Translations under genes and position numbers: made by a program | In this document: positions 1 to 6,555 of the stretch, in pieces | Numbering within the stretch: position 1 is the first letter of the stretch | How the letters are laid out: every line of letters starts with the position of its first letter | Assembly (NCBI GenBank): GCA_041690535.1 | Contig: JAWLHA010000046.1 | Coordinates: 1-36,832, forward strand | Source of the DNA: JAWLHA01 sp041690535 | Lineage (GTDB): Bacteria > Pseudomonadota > Gammaproteobacteria > Thiohalomonadales > Thiohalomonadaceae | DNA length: 36,832 nt | Reading direction: 5' to 3' | The notes under the pieces: generated by a model | The model's input: the letters and a program-made list of their open reading frames with translations, nothing else | The model's database searches: none | What the model was told of the DNA's origin: nothing

Positions 1-98
1 GCGCAGCGCATCCACCAATTCGACGCCGCACGGTGGATGCGCTGCGCTTATCCACCCTACATGTTGGGCGCGTCGGATTTATCTGTTCGGTGCTCTAG
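1..98. mobile_element. Family B palindromic element, right part (cut by window edge)
   Basis: These 98 bases look identical to 35619-35716, the right half of the full family B element. They hold part of the left arm of the core palindrome, the 15-nt loop, the complete right arm, and the right terminal repeat ending in CTAG at 95-98. The left part lies outside the window. No coding capacity. It runs straight into seven-base repeats beginning CTAGTAT. Confidence 0.85.
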
Positions 99-404
99 TA
101 TCTAGTTACCGGTTTGCCGGTTGTCGGTTGTTGGCTGTTAATCGCTGAGCGGGCAGGCTCACTAACAACTAACAACTAACAACTAACAACTAACAACTAA
201 CAACTAACGACCAACCACCAACCACTAACGACCAATCACCAACCACTAACGACCAAACCACTAACGACCAACCACTAACGACCAACCACTAACGACCAAC
301 CACTAACGACCAACGACCAACGACCACCGACCACCGACCACCGACCAATGACCAACGACCAACGACCAACGACCAACGACCAACGACCAACGACCAACGA
401 CCAG
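99..404. repeat. Seven-base tandem repeat array (about 35 clear units)
   Basis: Bases 99-160 hold degenerate heptads of the type CGGTTGT. From about 161 a regular seven-base periodicity begins: first AACTAAC units, then alternating ACTAACG and ACCAACC units, then ACGACCA and ACCGACC units up to 404. One unit near 255 carries an extra A. The array ends directly against the stop codon of pilY1 (405-407), so a minus-strand transcript would carry a G/U-rich repeated 3' tail. Open frames across it are by-products of the periodicity. The array is a simple tandem repeat with no spacers, so it is not CRISPR. The role is unknown. Related heptads occur at 35525-35531, 35713-35729 and 35920-35960. Confidence 0.9.
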
Positions 405-3400
405 TCAATCAATCTCCTTGTACCAGAAGACCCGTTGCCGGGTTTCAAGCTGAATGCTCGGCGGGACCTTCACGTCGGTGCCGGAGATCACCGCTTGGTA
501 CTTCTTGCCGCCGATCTCCACGATGACCGGCACCGGGGAGGGCGGATAGCCGCCGCCGGGGATGATGCTGACCCGGTCGGCGGTGCTGAGGCCCGAGGTG
601 CCATCCTGTTCATCGGTGGCGGTGGCGTTCTTGTAGCTGACCACGTAACCGCGTGCAATTCCCAGGGTGCTGTTGCAGCTGTTGGGGTCGAGCACCGGCT
701 GGTTGGTGTTGAAAAAGGTGCTGCCCCCCAGGGTGACGGCACTGCCGACCACCTTCTCCCCGCTGTTCAGGGTAATGTACCAGCCGCTGGCTGCCTGCAG
801 CGCGGTCTGTGCCGCCGCCTGCTCCGTCGAGGTACCCACTTGGATCAGGTTGGCCGTGGCGTCGTACAGATCGCCCTCGGTGATTGGCCAGGCCGCGAAG
901 TTACTGCTGTCCTTGAGCATGTAGAATCGGTTGGTGACGCTGTCGTCGAAGGGGTCCTCCCGGTTCCCCGAGCCGAGCAGGAGGGCATCGTAGCCCCCTG
1001 CATAGACCACATCGGGCGGATAGAGAAACTTCCGGGCATCGCTGCCGGCGCCGCCCAGTTGGGCCAGCTTCCGCACCACCCAGTTGTCGGGGTTCGGATC
1101 ACCGATGTCGATGCGCCACAGATTACCCCCGGTATCGCCCACATACATGCGATCCGCGTAACCGTCCAGGTCCCCATCCCGGTTCAGGATCGTCACATCC
1201 GACGGCAGGCTGTAATCCATGCCGCTGACTGCCAACCGGACCCAGGTGCCGGACGGCGGGTTATGGCCCGCCTGCCAGATGATTTCACCGCTGCCGGCGT
1301 TCAGCACCAACAACCCTCGCCCCATGGTGTAGGCGGCGAGTCGATCGGCCTCGGAGAAGTACATGGAGGCGCGCTTGTCGTCGGCGGTGGGGTCGTATCC
1401 GGCCCCGAAAATGAGCACGGGCGTCGCCGTCCCATTCAGGTTGATCTTGGCCACCTTCGGCTCGGACCAGCTCTGGCCCAGTTCGGCAAACCCGGCGGTG
1501 TTCTGGTCCACCTTCCAGAGGAATTTTGGGTTGTCGGGGTCGCTCACATCCAGGGCATAGAGAATGCGCCCCCCCCGGCGCATGCTCATGTAGAGGTAGA
1601 CCTTGTCGCCATCGGCATGCTTGAGCTTGCCGTCACCATTGGCATCTTGCTGGTAGACGCCGATGGTTCCATCCACGAAGTAGGGCTTCGGGTTGAACAG
1701 GTCGATGACCGTATTGTCACGCAACCGCTTCAACTGCCCGAAGTGCTCCTGCGGAATGAAGCCCCACAGCTCATACCCGTCGGCGTCGCCCTTGCCGCCC
1801 TTGACCGCATGGAACACGCCATCGTTGGCCCCGTAATAGGCCACGATGTCGTTGTCGGTTCCGTCCCGGTTATAGTTGATCACCGCCGGGCGGGAGTGGA
1901 GGACATCGCCATGGACCGAGGGGCGCACGTCGGTTGCGGTCGCAAAGTCGATGCCGTCGACGCTGTTGTTCTCCCCGATGATCCACTCGATGATCGCGCT
2001 GCGCTCGGCGGCATCGGCGGCCCCCAGGGCCGCCTGCGTGATGCCGGCGTTCCCGTCTGCGAAGGGGGTGAGCGACAGCAGGCTGCCGGCGGTGCAGCCG
2101 CCCGTGCAGGTGTAAAGATTGCGGGTGGGATAATCCTCCCGCAGTTTTTGTGCGGCCGCCCCCTTCTCCACGACCTCACCATCCGGGGAGTCCGAGCCGG
2201 TCTCTGGCATACCCCGTGGGCTGCTGTCCCAGAAGGTCGAGGCGGTGGTCCAGAAGCTCACCGCGTTGCTCACGATGAACCCGGTGATGGGGCTCTGGGC
2301 CGAGAGGCCGTTCTTGTCCGCCAGATAGACGTTCCCGGTGCCGGACTCCACCGCCAGCTGGTACAGCTTCAAATTGCCGAACCAGCGGGGCAGGTGTTGC
2401 GGATCGGGGCGGAACACCCCCATGTAGACCTGATTGAGGTTGGTGCCCCGCACGTTGACGCTCACGGGGAGGGTGGTGGAGGCGAAGACGCTGTTGACGG
2501 CCTGGACTTCGTCGAAGATGCTGGTGAACGCCGCCAGGATCTCATCGGCGCTGGAGGCGGTGAAGTAGCGCCCCTTGCCCTGCTGGGCGATGCTCTTGAG
2601 GAACGCGCGGGCCCCCTTGAACGACTTGGTGTTGGCCTTGTTGTCATTGGGGTTGTAGACGTCGACCACGTAGGTGACGACGTTCTGGTCACCCTCTTCA
2701 ATGGATTCCGGCACCACATCGGTGCTGGCGATGAAGCGGGAAAACTCATCGGCCCAGTTGGACTGATACTGATCTTCGTCGAGCCGGATGGGGTCGCCCG
2801 GCAGGCGTCCGCCCAGCGCCGTAAGCACCGCCTCCGCATCGTTGTTCTCCCCATTGTCGGGGCTGCCGTTGCCGACCACGATGATGTAGTTCTTGCCGCA
2901 GTGGTTGTCGAACATCGGGCTGAAGTAGTTGCCGCCGTCGCCGATGGCCGCGGGGTCGTGATCGCCGTCCTGGGTCCCCGAGGCGGGGGCCTTGCCGCCG
3001 ATGTAGAGATAGGCCTCGTTGAGGGCCAGCGCATAGGGGGCGTTGTTGGCCTTGTCGAGCGCCTCGGCCCCGAGCTCGATGACGCCGTTGGTGTACAGCA
3101 TGTACTTCAGCGCCTCCTGGTGCTCGGCCGTGAGCTCCTGCACGGCTGAAAGCACCTTGCCGCCCTTGGGGCTGTTGCCATGGGCAAAGCCCATCATCCC
3201 GATGCGGAGCTTGCCCCTGAACTCCGGCTGGGTGAGGAGGCGGTAGAGGGCGTTGTGTTCCATCTCATACTTCTTGACCCCCCCGATCTCGGAGCTCCAG
3301 TTGGCGGAGTTATCGAAGATCAGCAGCACATTGGGCAGGGCCGACGTGACCCCGGGATTGGCCAGAAACAGGTCGGTGTCGTCCGCCCGCGCCTGCCCGC

Positions 3401-3449
3401 CGCTCAGGAGCAGGACCACGAGTGCGAACAGCAGGGATGATCTCCGCAT
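405..3449 (-). CDS. pilY1: PilY1-type pilus tip adhesin/assembly protein, copy 1
   Basis: A 1014-residue protein with an N-terminal Sec signal peptide (about residues 1-22, ending ARA/DD). PilY1 proteins sit at or near the type IV pilus tip, prime assembly with minor pilins and can bind surfaces. The N-terminal half is von Willebrand A-like, but the metal-site motif is degenerate (DNSAN instead of DxSxS). The C-terminal half carries the PilY1 beta-propeller signature DVLHSRP and a calcium-loop-like DGDLDGYAD near the usual site before YVGDTGGNLWR. The start is ATG at 3449, with GAGGAGG upstream. It is the last gene of cluster 1, 22 bp after pilX. The 3' end abuts a heptad array, and no classical terminator is seen. 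Paralogue of 6556-9555, with a nearly invariant block around the SVNVRGTNLNQVYMG motif. Confidence 0.93.
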   Translation of the reverse strand: MRRSSLLFALVVLLLSGGQARADDTDLFLANPGVTSALPNVLLIFDNSANWSSEIGGVKKYEMEHNALYRLLTQPEFRGKLRIGMMGFAHGNSPKGGKVLSAVQELTAEHQEALKYMLYTNGVIELGAEALDKANNAPYALALNEAYLYIGGKAPASGTQDGDHDPAAIGDGGNYFSPMFDNHCGKNYIIVVGNGSPDNGENNDAEAVLTALGGRLPGDPIRLDEDQYQSNWADEFSRFIASTDVVPESIEEGDQNVVTYVVDVYNPNDNKANTKSFKGARAFLKSIAQQGKGRYFTASSADEILAAFTSIFDEVQAVNSVFASTTLPVSVNVRGTNLNQVYMGVFRPDPQHLPRWFGNLKLYQLAVESGTGNVYLADKNGLSAQSPITGFIVSNAVSFWTTASTFWDSSPRGMPETGSDSPDGEVVEKGAAAQKLREDYPTRNLYTCTGGCTAGSLLSLTPFADGNAGITQAALGAADAAERSAIIEWIIGENNSVDGIDFATATDVRPSVHGDVLHSRPAVINYNRDGTDNDIVAYYGANDGVFHAVKGGKGDADGYELWGFIPQEHFGQLKRLRDNTVIDLFNPKPYFVDGTIGVYQQDANGDGKLKHADGDKVYLYMSMRRGGRILYALDVSDPDNPKFLWKVDQNTAGFAELGQSWSEPKVAKINLNGTATPVLIFGAGYDPTADDKRASMYFSEADRLAAYTMGRGLLVLNAGSGEIIWQAGHNPPSGTWVRLAVSGMDYSLPSDVTILNRDGDLDGYADRMYVGDTGGNLWRIDIGDPNPDNWVVRKLAQLGGAGSDARKFLYPPDVVYAGGYDALLLGSGNREDPFDDSVTNRFYMLKDSSNFAAWPITEGDLYDATANLIQVGTSTEQAAAQTALQAASGWYITLNSGEKVVGSAVTLGGSTFFNTNQPVLDPNSCNSTLGIARGYVVSYKNATATDEQDGTSGLSTADRVSIIPGGGYPPSPVPVIVEIGGKKYQAVISGTDVKVPPSIQLETRQRVFWYKEID

Positions 3450-3471
3450 GGTATGCGCCTCCTCGTTCGTG

Positions 3472-3894
3472 TCAGGGACAGCCGCCGGCGGTCAGCAGGA
3501 TCTGGACCCCCTGGTGGATGGTCGCCTGGGCACCGGTAACCGCATCGGTGCTGGCGGCCTCGATCTCCCAGACCGTGTTCTGTGGGGCGAGCCCCCAGAC
3601 GGCGGAATAGCCCGTTGCCGGGGTGGCGCGCAGGCAAACACGCTCGGCGAGGGTCACGTCCCTGCCGTTCACCACCAGGGTCGGGGTGGTGGCCGGGACG
3701 TTGAAGTAGGAGATGTCACTCACCACCTCCTCGATGGCTCGCAGCACAATGGCCTCGACCTCCTGCTGGGCCTGCATGTTACCGACGATGCGCAGATTGA
3801 CATTGGAGGTGTTGATGGCCGTCACCGCCAGCAAGGTGAGCACCACCATCATGAGCAGACTCACCAGGAGAACACTGCCGCACTGCTGTTTCAT
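3472..3894 (-). CDS. pilX: Minor pilin PilX, copy 1
   Basis: A 140-residue protein with a short basic N-terminus and a class III (prepilin-like) segment. The hydrophobic stretch GSVLLVSLLMMVVLTLLA begins at residue 6, as in PilX; the family typically lacks the usual Glu5. The remainder is the small soluble domain with two cysteines near the middle and end. PilX belongs to the minor-pilin priming complex with PilV, PilW, FimT/FimU and PilY1 at the inner membrane and pilus tip. ATG at 3894 overlaps the pilW stop by 4 bp (ATGA), indicating translational coupling. Paralogue of 9566-10009, same position in the duplicated operon. Confidence 0.88.
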   Translation of the reverse strand: MKQQCGSVLLVSLLMMVVLTLLAVTAINTSNVNLRIVGNMQAQQEVEAIVLRAIEEVVSDISYFNVPATTPTLVVNGRDVTLAERVCLRATPATGYSAVWGLAPQNTVWEIEAASTDAVTGAQATIHQGVQILLTAGGCP

Positions 3895-4952
3895 GAGGGC
3901 TGCTCCTTGCGGCTGCTTGGATTGACGGCACGCACGAGGATGGTGAAGAGGCGGCGCTTATAGCTGTCGTTGGGGGCGGCCGTGGTGCCGCCCAGGCCCA
4001 GGTCGTAGCTCTTGGTGTCGGTATAGCCGTCGGTCGGCTCGGGATGGCGGGCCAGCAGGTAGAGACGGATCGCGACCACATTGACCCAGTCGTTCAGGGT
4101 GCCCGGTGCGGTCACGTAGGCGTCGCCTGCCCCCGACGTGGACTCGTTGGGAATGCCGTTGAACTGCACCGAGGCGGCGGCGTTCTCGCGATCGATGCCG
4201 TATTCCACCTGCAGCTCCTCGATGCCCTCTGCCAATGGCTGGGTCACCAAGGCCGGACCCGAACCGGTCGAAACCAGCGACAGCCGCTTCAGCGTCGGAA
4301 TGGGGCGGCCCCCATCGGCATTGGCGTCACAGGTGGAGCCGCTCGAGGGGGTGTTGCAGGGGCTGATGAAATAGATATCCGCTCGCAGCTTGCGGATGTC
4401 CGCCGGGGTTGCGGCATCTTTCTTCATCAGGGTGAAGGAGGTGGCGTTGGCGCCGGTGTCGATGACCGCCTGGGCATTGGTGGTCTGAATGTAGACATCA
4501 TTGGCGTCGAGGGATGCCGGTGGGGTCGGGGCCGTGGCCGCCCGGCGCAGCACCAGAATGTCCGTGCCGTCCAGATGGTTTGCATCCGTGAGACAGCTCA
4601 GGACGGTTCCAGTTGGTGCATCGTACCCCTGGATTGGCACCAATATGCTGCTGCTGAGCGTGGCCGGGGTGATGTCGCAGGGGTCCGGCAGAGAAGGGGG
4701 CGGATCGAGCGTCGCCAATTCGCCAAAGAATCCTGCGTGCTCCACCTCCTCCTTGAGGAGCTGAAGGGCGTAGCGGCCACTTTCAAGCTGCCGGCTGGTC
4801 TTGGTGAGTTCCCCGAAGCTGCGGCTGGTGTTCATCACGAGCGAAGTCAGGCCGGCCAGAAGCAGCAGGCCGATGGTCACCGCGACCATCAGCTCCACCA
4901 GGGACAGCCCGTGCGCGGATCGGTAGGTGGGCCTGGATAAGCGTCTGTTCAT
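3891..4952 (-). CDS. pilW: Minor pilin PilW, copy 1
   Basis: A 353-residue type IV pilus minor pilin. The class III signal is clear: basic leader, then HG/LSLVELMVAVTIGLLLLAG with Glu5 after the PilD cleavage site, followed by the amphipathic helix ending ESGRYALQLLKEEVEHAGF, typical of PilW. A longer upstream open frame (to 5078) exists, but ATG 4952 is preferred: it gives a normal 17-residue leader and begins 8 bp after the pilV stop. The large globular domain has several cysteines and a conserved GTDILVLRRA stretch shared with the second copy. It acts in pilus initiation with PilV/PilX/PilY1. Confidence 0.9.
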   Translation of the reverse strand: MNRRLSRPTYRSAHGLSLVELMVAVTIGLLLLAGLTSLVMNTSRSFGELTKTSRQLESGRYALQLLKEEVEHAGFFGELATLDPPPSLPDPCDITPATLSSSILVPIQGYDAPTGTVLSCLTDANHLDGTDILVLRRAATAPTPPASLDANDVYIQTTNAQAVIDTGANATSFTLMKKDAATPADIRKLRADIYFISPCNTPSSGSTCDANADGGRPIPTLKRLSLVSTGSGPALVTQPLAEGIEELQVEYGIDRENAAASVQFNGIPNESTSGAGDAYVTAPGTLNDWVNVVAIRLYLLARHPEPTDGYTDTKSYDLGLGGTTAAPNDSYKRRLFTILVRAVNPSSRKEQPS

Positions 4953-4960
4953 GGCCGTGA

Positions 4961-5542
4961 TCAGTTCAGATCGCCGATGCGAAAGGTGGTGCTCACCACT
5001 CGCCGTTTGGTCTCCTCGCCGTAGAGCCCCGCACCGCAGGGGTCGGTTGGCGCGAGGGTGTCGGTGAGTCCTTGCCACACCACGGAAACTGTGAATTCGT
5101 CAGTGACCGGACTGTAGACGATGCAGCCCCTGGCTCCGATCATTGCCCCCACGCTTTCGCTGCCCAACGTCTCCGAGGTGCCGCGCAGCAGCGCATCCCA
5201 ATGGGCCAGGTCGGCGTCGGCGAGATTGCTCGTGTCGGTGGTCCCGAAGGCCCCACCGCAGGTGTAGACCGTGGTGTTGGCGCTGCCGAGCATGTCCCCG
5301 TCGTAGTTGCCATCGGCATTGCTGCTGACCGCGTAGCAGCGCGCGGCGCTGCGGTTGGTGTTGATCCTGCCGGCCATGTCCTGGAGGAGAATGAGCGCCT
5401 GGGCGCGCTGATAGGACTCGAGCTCCGCGCGCTGGGCCTTCGACTGAAGGGCGGCCAGTCCGAGCAGTCCGACGGCCACCACGATGAGCGCCACCAGGAC
5501 CTCGATCAGGCTGAACCCCGCCCGGGGGTGGGGGGCGTTCAC
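4961..5542 (-). CDS. pilV: Minor pilin PilV, copy 1
   Basis: A 193-residue type IV minor pilin. The class III signal AG/FSLIEVLVALIVVAVGLLG has Glu5, followed by the PilV-typical LAALQSKAQRAELESYQRAQALILLQDM helix region (positions about 22-50). The start is taken as GTG at 5542: it overlaps the fimT stop by 4 bp (GTGA), has a GGGGAG ribosome site about 9 bp upstream and yields a 9-residue leader. The frame stays open further upstream only because it overlaps fimT. The C-terminal domain ends KRRVVSTTFRIGDLN, closely mirrored in copy 2 (KRRVVSQTFRIAVLN). Confidence 0.88.
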   Translation of the reverse strand: MNAPHPRAGFSLIEVLVALIVVAVGLLGLAALQSKAQRAELESYQRAQALILLQDMAGRINTNRSAARCYAVSSNADGNYDGDMLGSANTTVYTCGGAFGTTDTSNLADADLAHWDALLRGTSETLGSESVGAMIGARGCIVYSPVTDEFTVSVVWQGLTDTLAPTDPCGAGLYGEETKRRVVSTTFRIGDLN

Positions 5543-6030
5543 GGGCAGCTCCCCGCGTGGCGGATGAGGGCCTGACCGGTCAGATCGAGGCTGACGATAC
5601 GTTTGTGAACGGTGGGGCTTCCTGCCGCGTCGCACAGGGAGAAGGTGGGACTGCTGGAGGCGGTCACCCGTCCGGTGCGTTCAAAGGTGAGGGCTCCGGA
5701 GCCGCTGCTGATGGCCACCGAGGGCAGCGCCCCCTGAATCTTGAGACAACCGCTGGCATCGGCGAGACACTCGGCATAGCTCTTGCCCGCGACGGAGGTC
5801 ACCGCCCACCCCTCGTGCCACTGCGCCCCGGGAACCAGGTAGACGGGCCCGTTGCGCTTGATGGCCTCACTGCGGGCATAGAGCAGTGAGGTGTAGAGTT
5901 CCAGAGCACCGCTCTTCACCCGCTGATTGGCGATGTAGGCGGTGAAGCTGGGGGCCGCCGCCATGATCAGGACCGCACCAAGCGCCAGGGTGATCATCAG
6001 CTCGATAAGGGTGAACCCGCGTGCGCGCAT
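5539..6030 (-). CDS. fimT: Minor pilin FimT/FimU (GspH family), copy 1
   Basis: A 163-residue pseudopilin-like protein. The class III signal RG/FTLIELMITLALGAVLIM at the N-terminus has a very short leader (MRARG). The helix continues into NQRVKSGALELYTSLLYARSEAIKRN, the signature of FimT/FimU/GspH proteins, followed by a beta-rich GspH domain with paired cysteines (near residues 87-94 and at the C-terminus). FimT proteins in several gammaproteobacteria take part in pilus assembly or DNA uptake; which role applies here cannot be told. ATG 6030 lies 7 bp after the pilE stop, and its end overlaps pilV by 4 bp. Confidence 0.88.
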   Translation of the reverse strand: MRARGFTLIELMITLALGAVLIMAAAPSFTAYIANQRVKSGALELYTSLLYARSEAIKRNGPVYLVPGAQWHEGWAVTSVAGKSYAECLADASGCLKIQGALPSVAISSGSGALTFERTGRVTASSSPTFSLCDAAGSPTVHKRIVSLDLTGQALIRHAGSCP

Positions 6031-6037
6031 GGGGTGA

Positions 6038-6424
6038 CTACCACTTGTCCGCAGGCGCTTTCTGGCCTGAGCTGTTGAGCGTCAGGGTGCTGTCCCCCGC
6101 CTGGACGGTGCCCGCTTTCGGGGTGGCGGTAATGAGGAAGCTGGGCGGTGTCGCGGCATTGTTGACGGTGATCGCGACCTGGTAGAAGTTGGCCACGTCG
6201 TCGGGCAGCGTGGTGTTCAGCCCGCCGAGGGTCGCGTAGGCACGGGCATCGAGCAGGAACTGTTCCTGCAGATTGGCGAGCTCGAGCATGTACTGCTGGG
6301 CCGCCGAACGGTGTGCCCGCGTGAGGTAGCCCCGATAGGAGGGGTAGGCAATGGATGCGAGGATGCCGATGACCGCGATGGCTATCATCAGCTCCAATAG
6401 CGTGAACCCAGGGAAGCGTTTCAT
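6038..6424 (-). CDS. pilE: PilE-like minor pilin, copy 1
   Basis: A 128-residue type IV pilin of the PilE minor type, first gene of cluster 1. PG/FTLLELMIAIAVIGILASIAYPSY has Glu5, followed by the family's RSAAQQYMLELANLQEQFLLDARAY region. The C-terminus ends in a short strand segment, TLTLNSSGQKAPADKW. It is a minor pilin rather than the major fibre subunit, judged by its position at the head of a fimT-pilV-pilW-pilX-pilY1 operon and by lacking the C-terminal disulfide loop. The ribosome site before ATG 6424 is weak. The 80 bp upstream follow the terminator of cluster 2, so an internal promoter is likely but not clearly seen. Confidence 0.88.
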   Translation of the reverse strand: MKRFPGFTLLELMIAIAVIGILASIAYPSYRGYLTRAHRSAAQQYMLELANLQEQFLLDARAYATLGGLNTTLPDDVANFYQVAITVNNAATPPSFLITATPKAGTVQAGDSTLTLNSSGQKAPADKW

Positions 6425-6500
6425 CTTCGTGGCCCGTTGCCGATCAGGGTCGACGAATTAGACCGCGCTTTCCTGGACGGAGTTCTCCCTCGGCGGAAAC

Positions 6501-6532
6501 AGAAAAAGCGGGAGGGTTTCCCCTCCCGCTTT
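6501..6532 (-). terminator. Rho-independent terminator after pilY1 copy 2
   Basis: A 12-bp GC-rich stem (6505-6516 paired with 6521-6532) with a 4-nt loop, followed on the minus strand by a run of five T. It lies 24 bp past the pilY1 stop at 6556 and separates the two tandem pilin operons. Confidence 0.85.
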
Positions 6533-6555
6533 CGTCAACTTGCCACTGCGCCCCC

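Noticed and set aside
99..404. Possible CRISPR array
   Set aside because: Units are only seven bases and contiguous, with no spacers, leader or cas genes.
348..3149. Long plus-strand open frame across pilY1, and similar ones at 7942-9594, 21160-22956, 24450-25853, 28208-30160 and 31112-32653
   Set aside because: They run antisense to well-supported genes in high-GC DNA, have no recognisable domains or signals, and show Gly/Val/Ala-rich translations typical of shadow frames.
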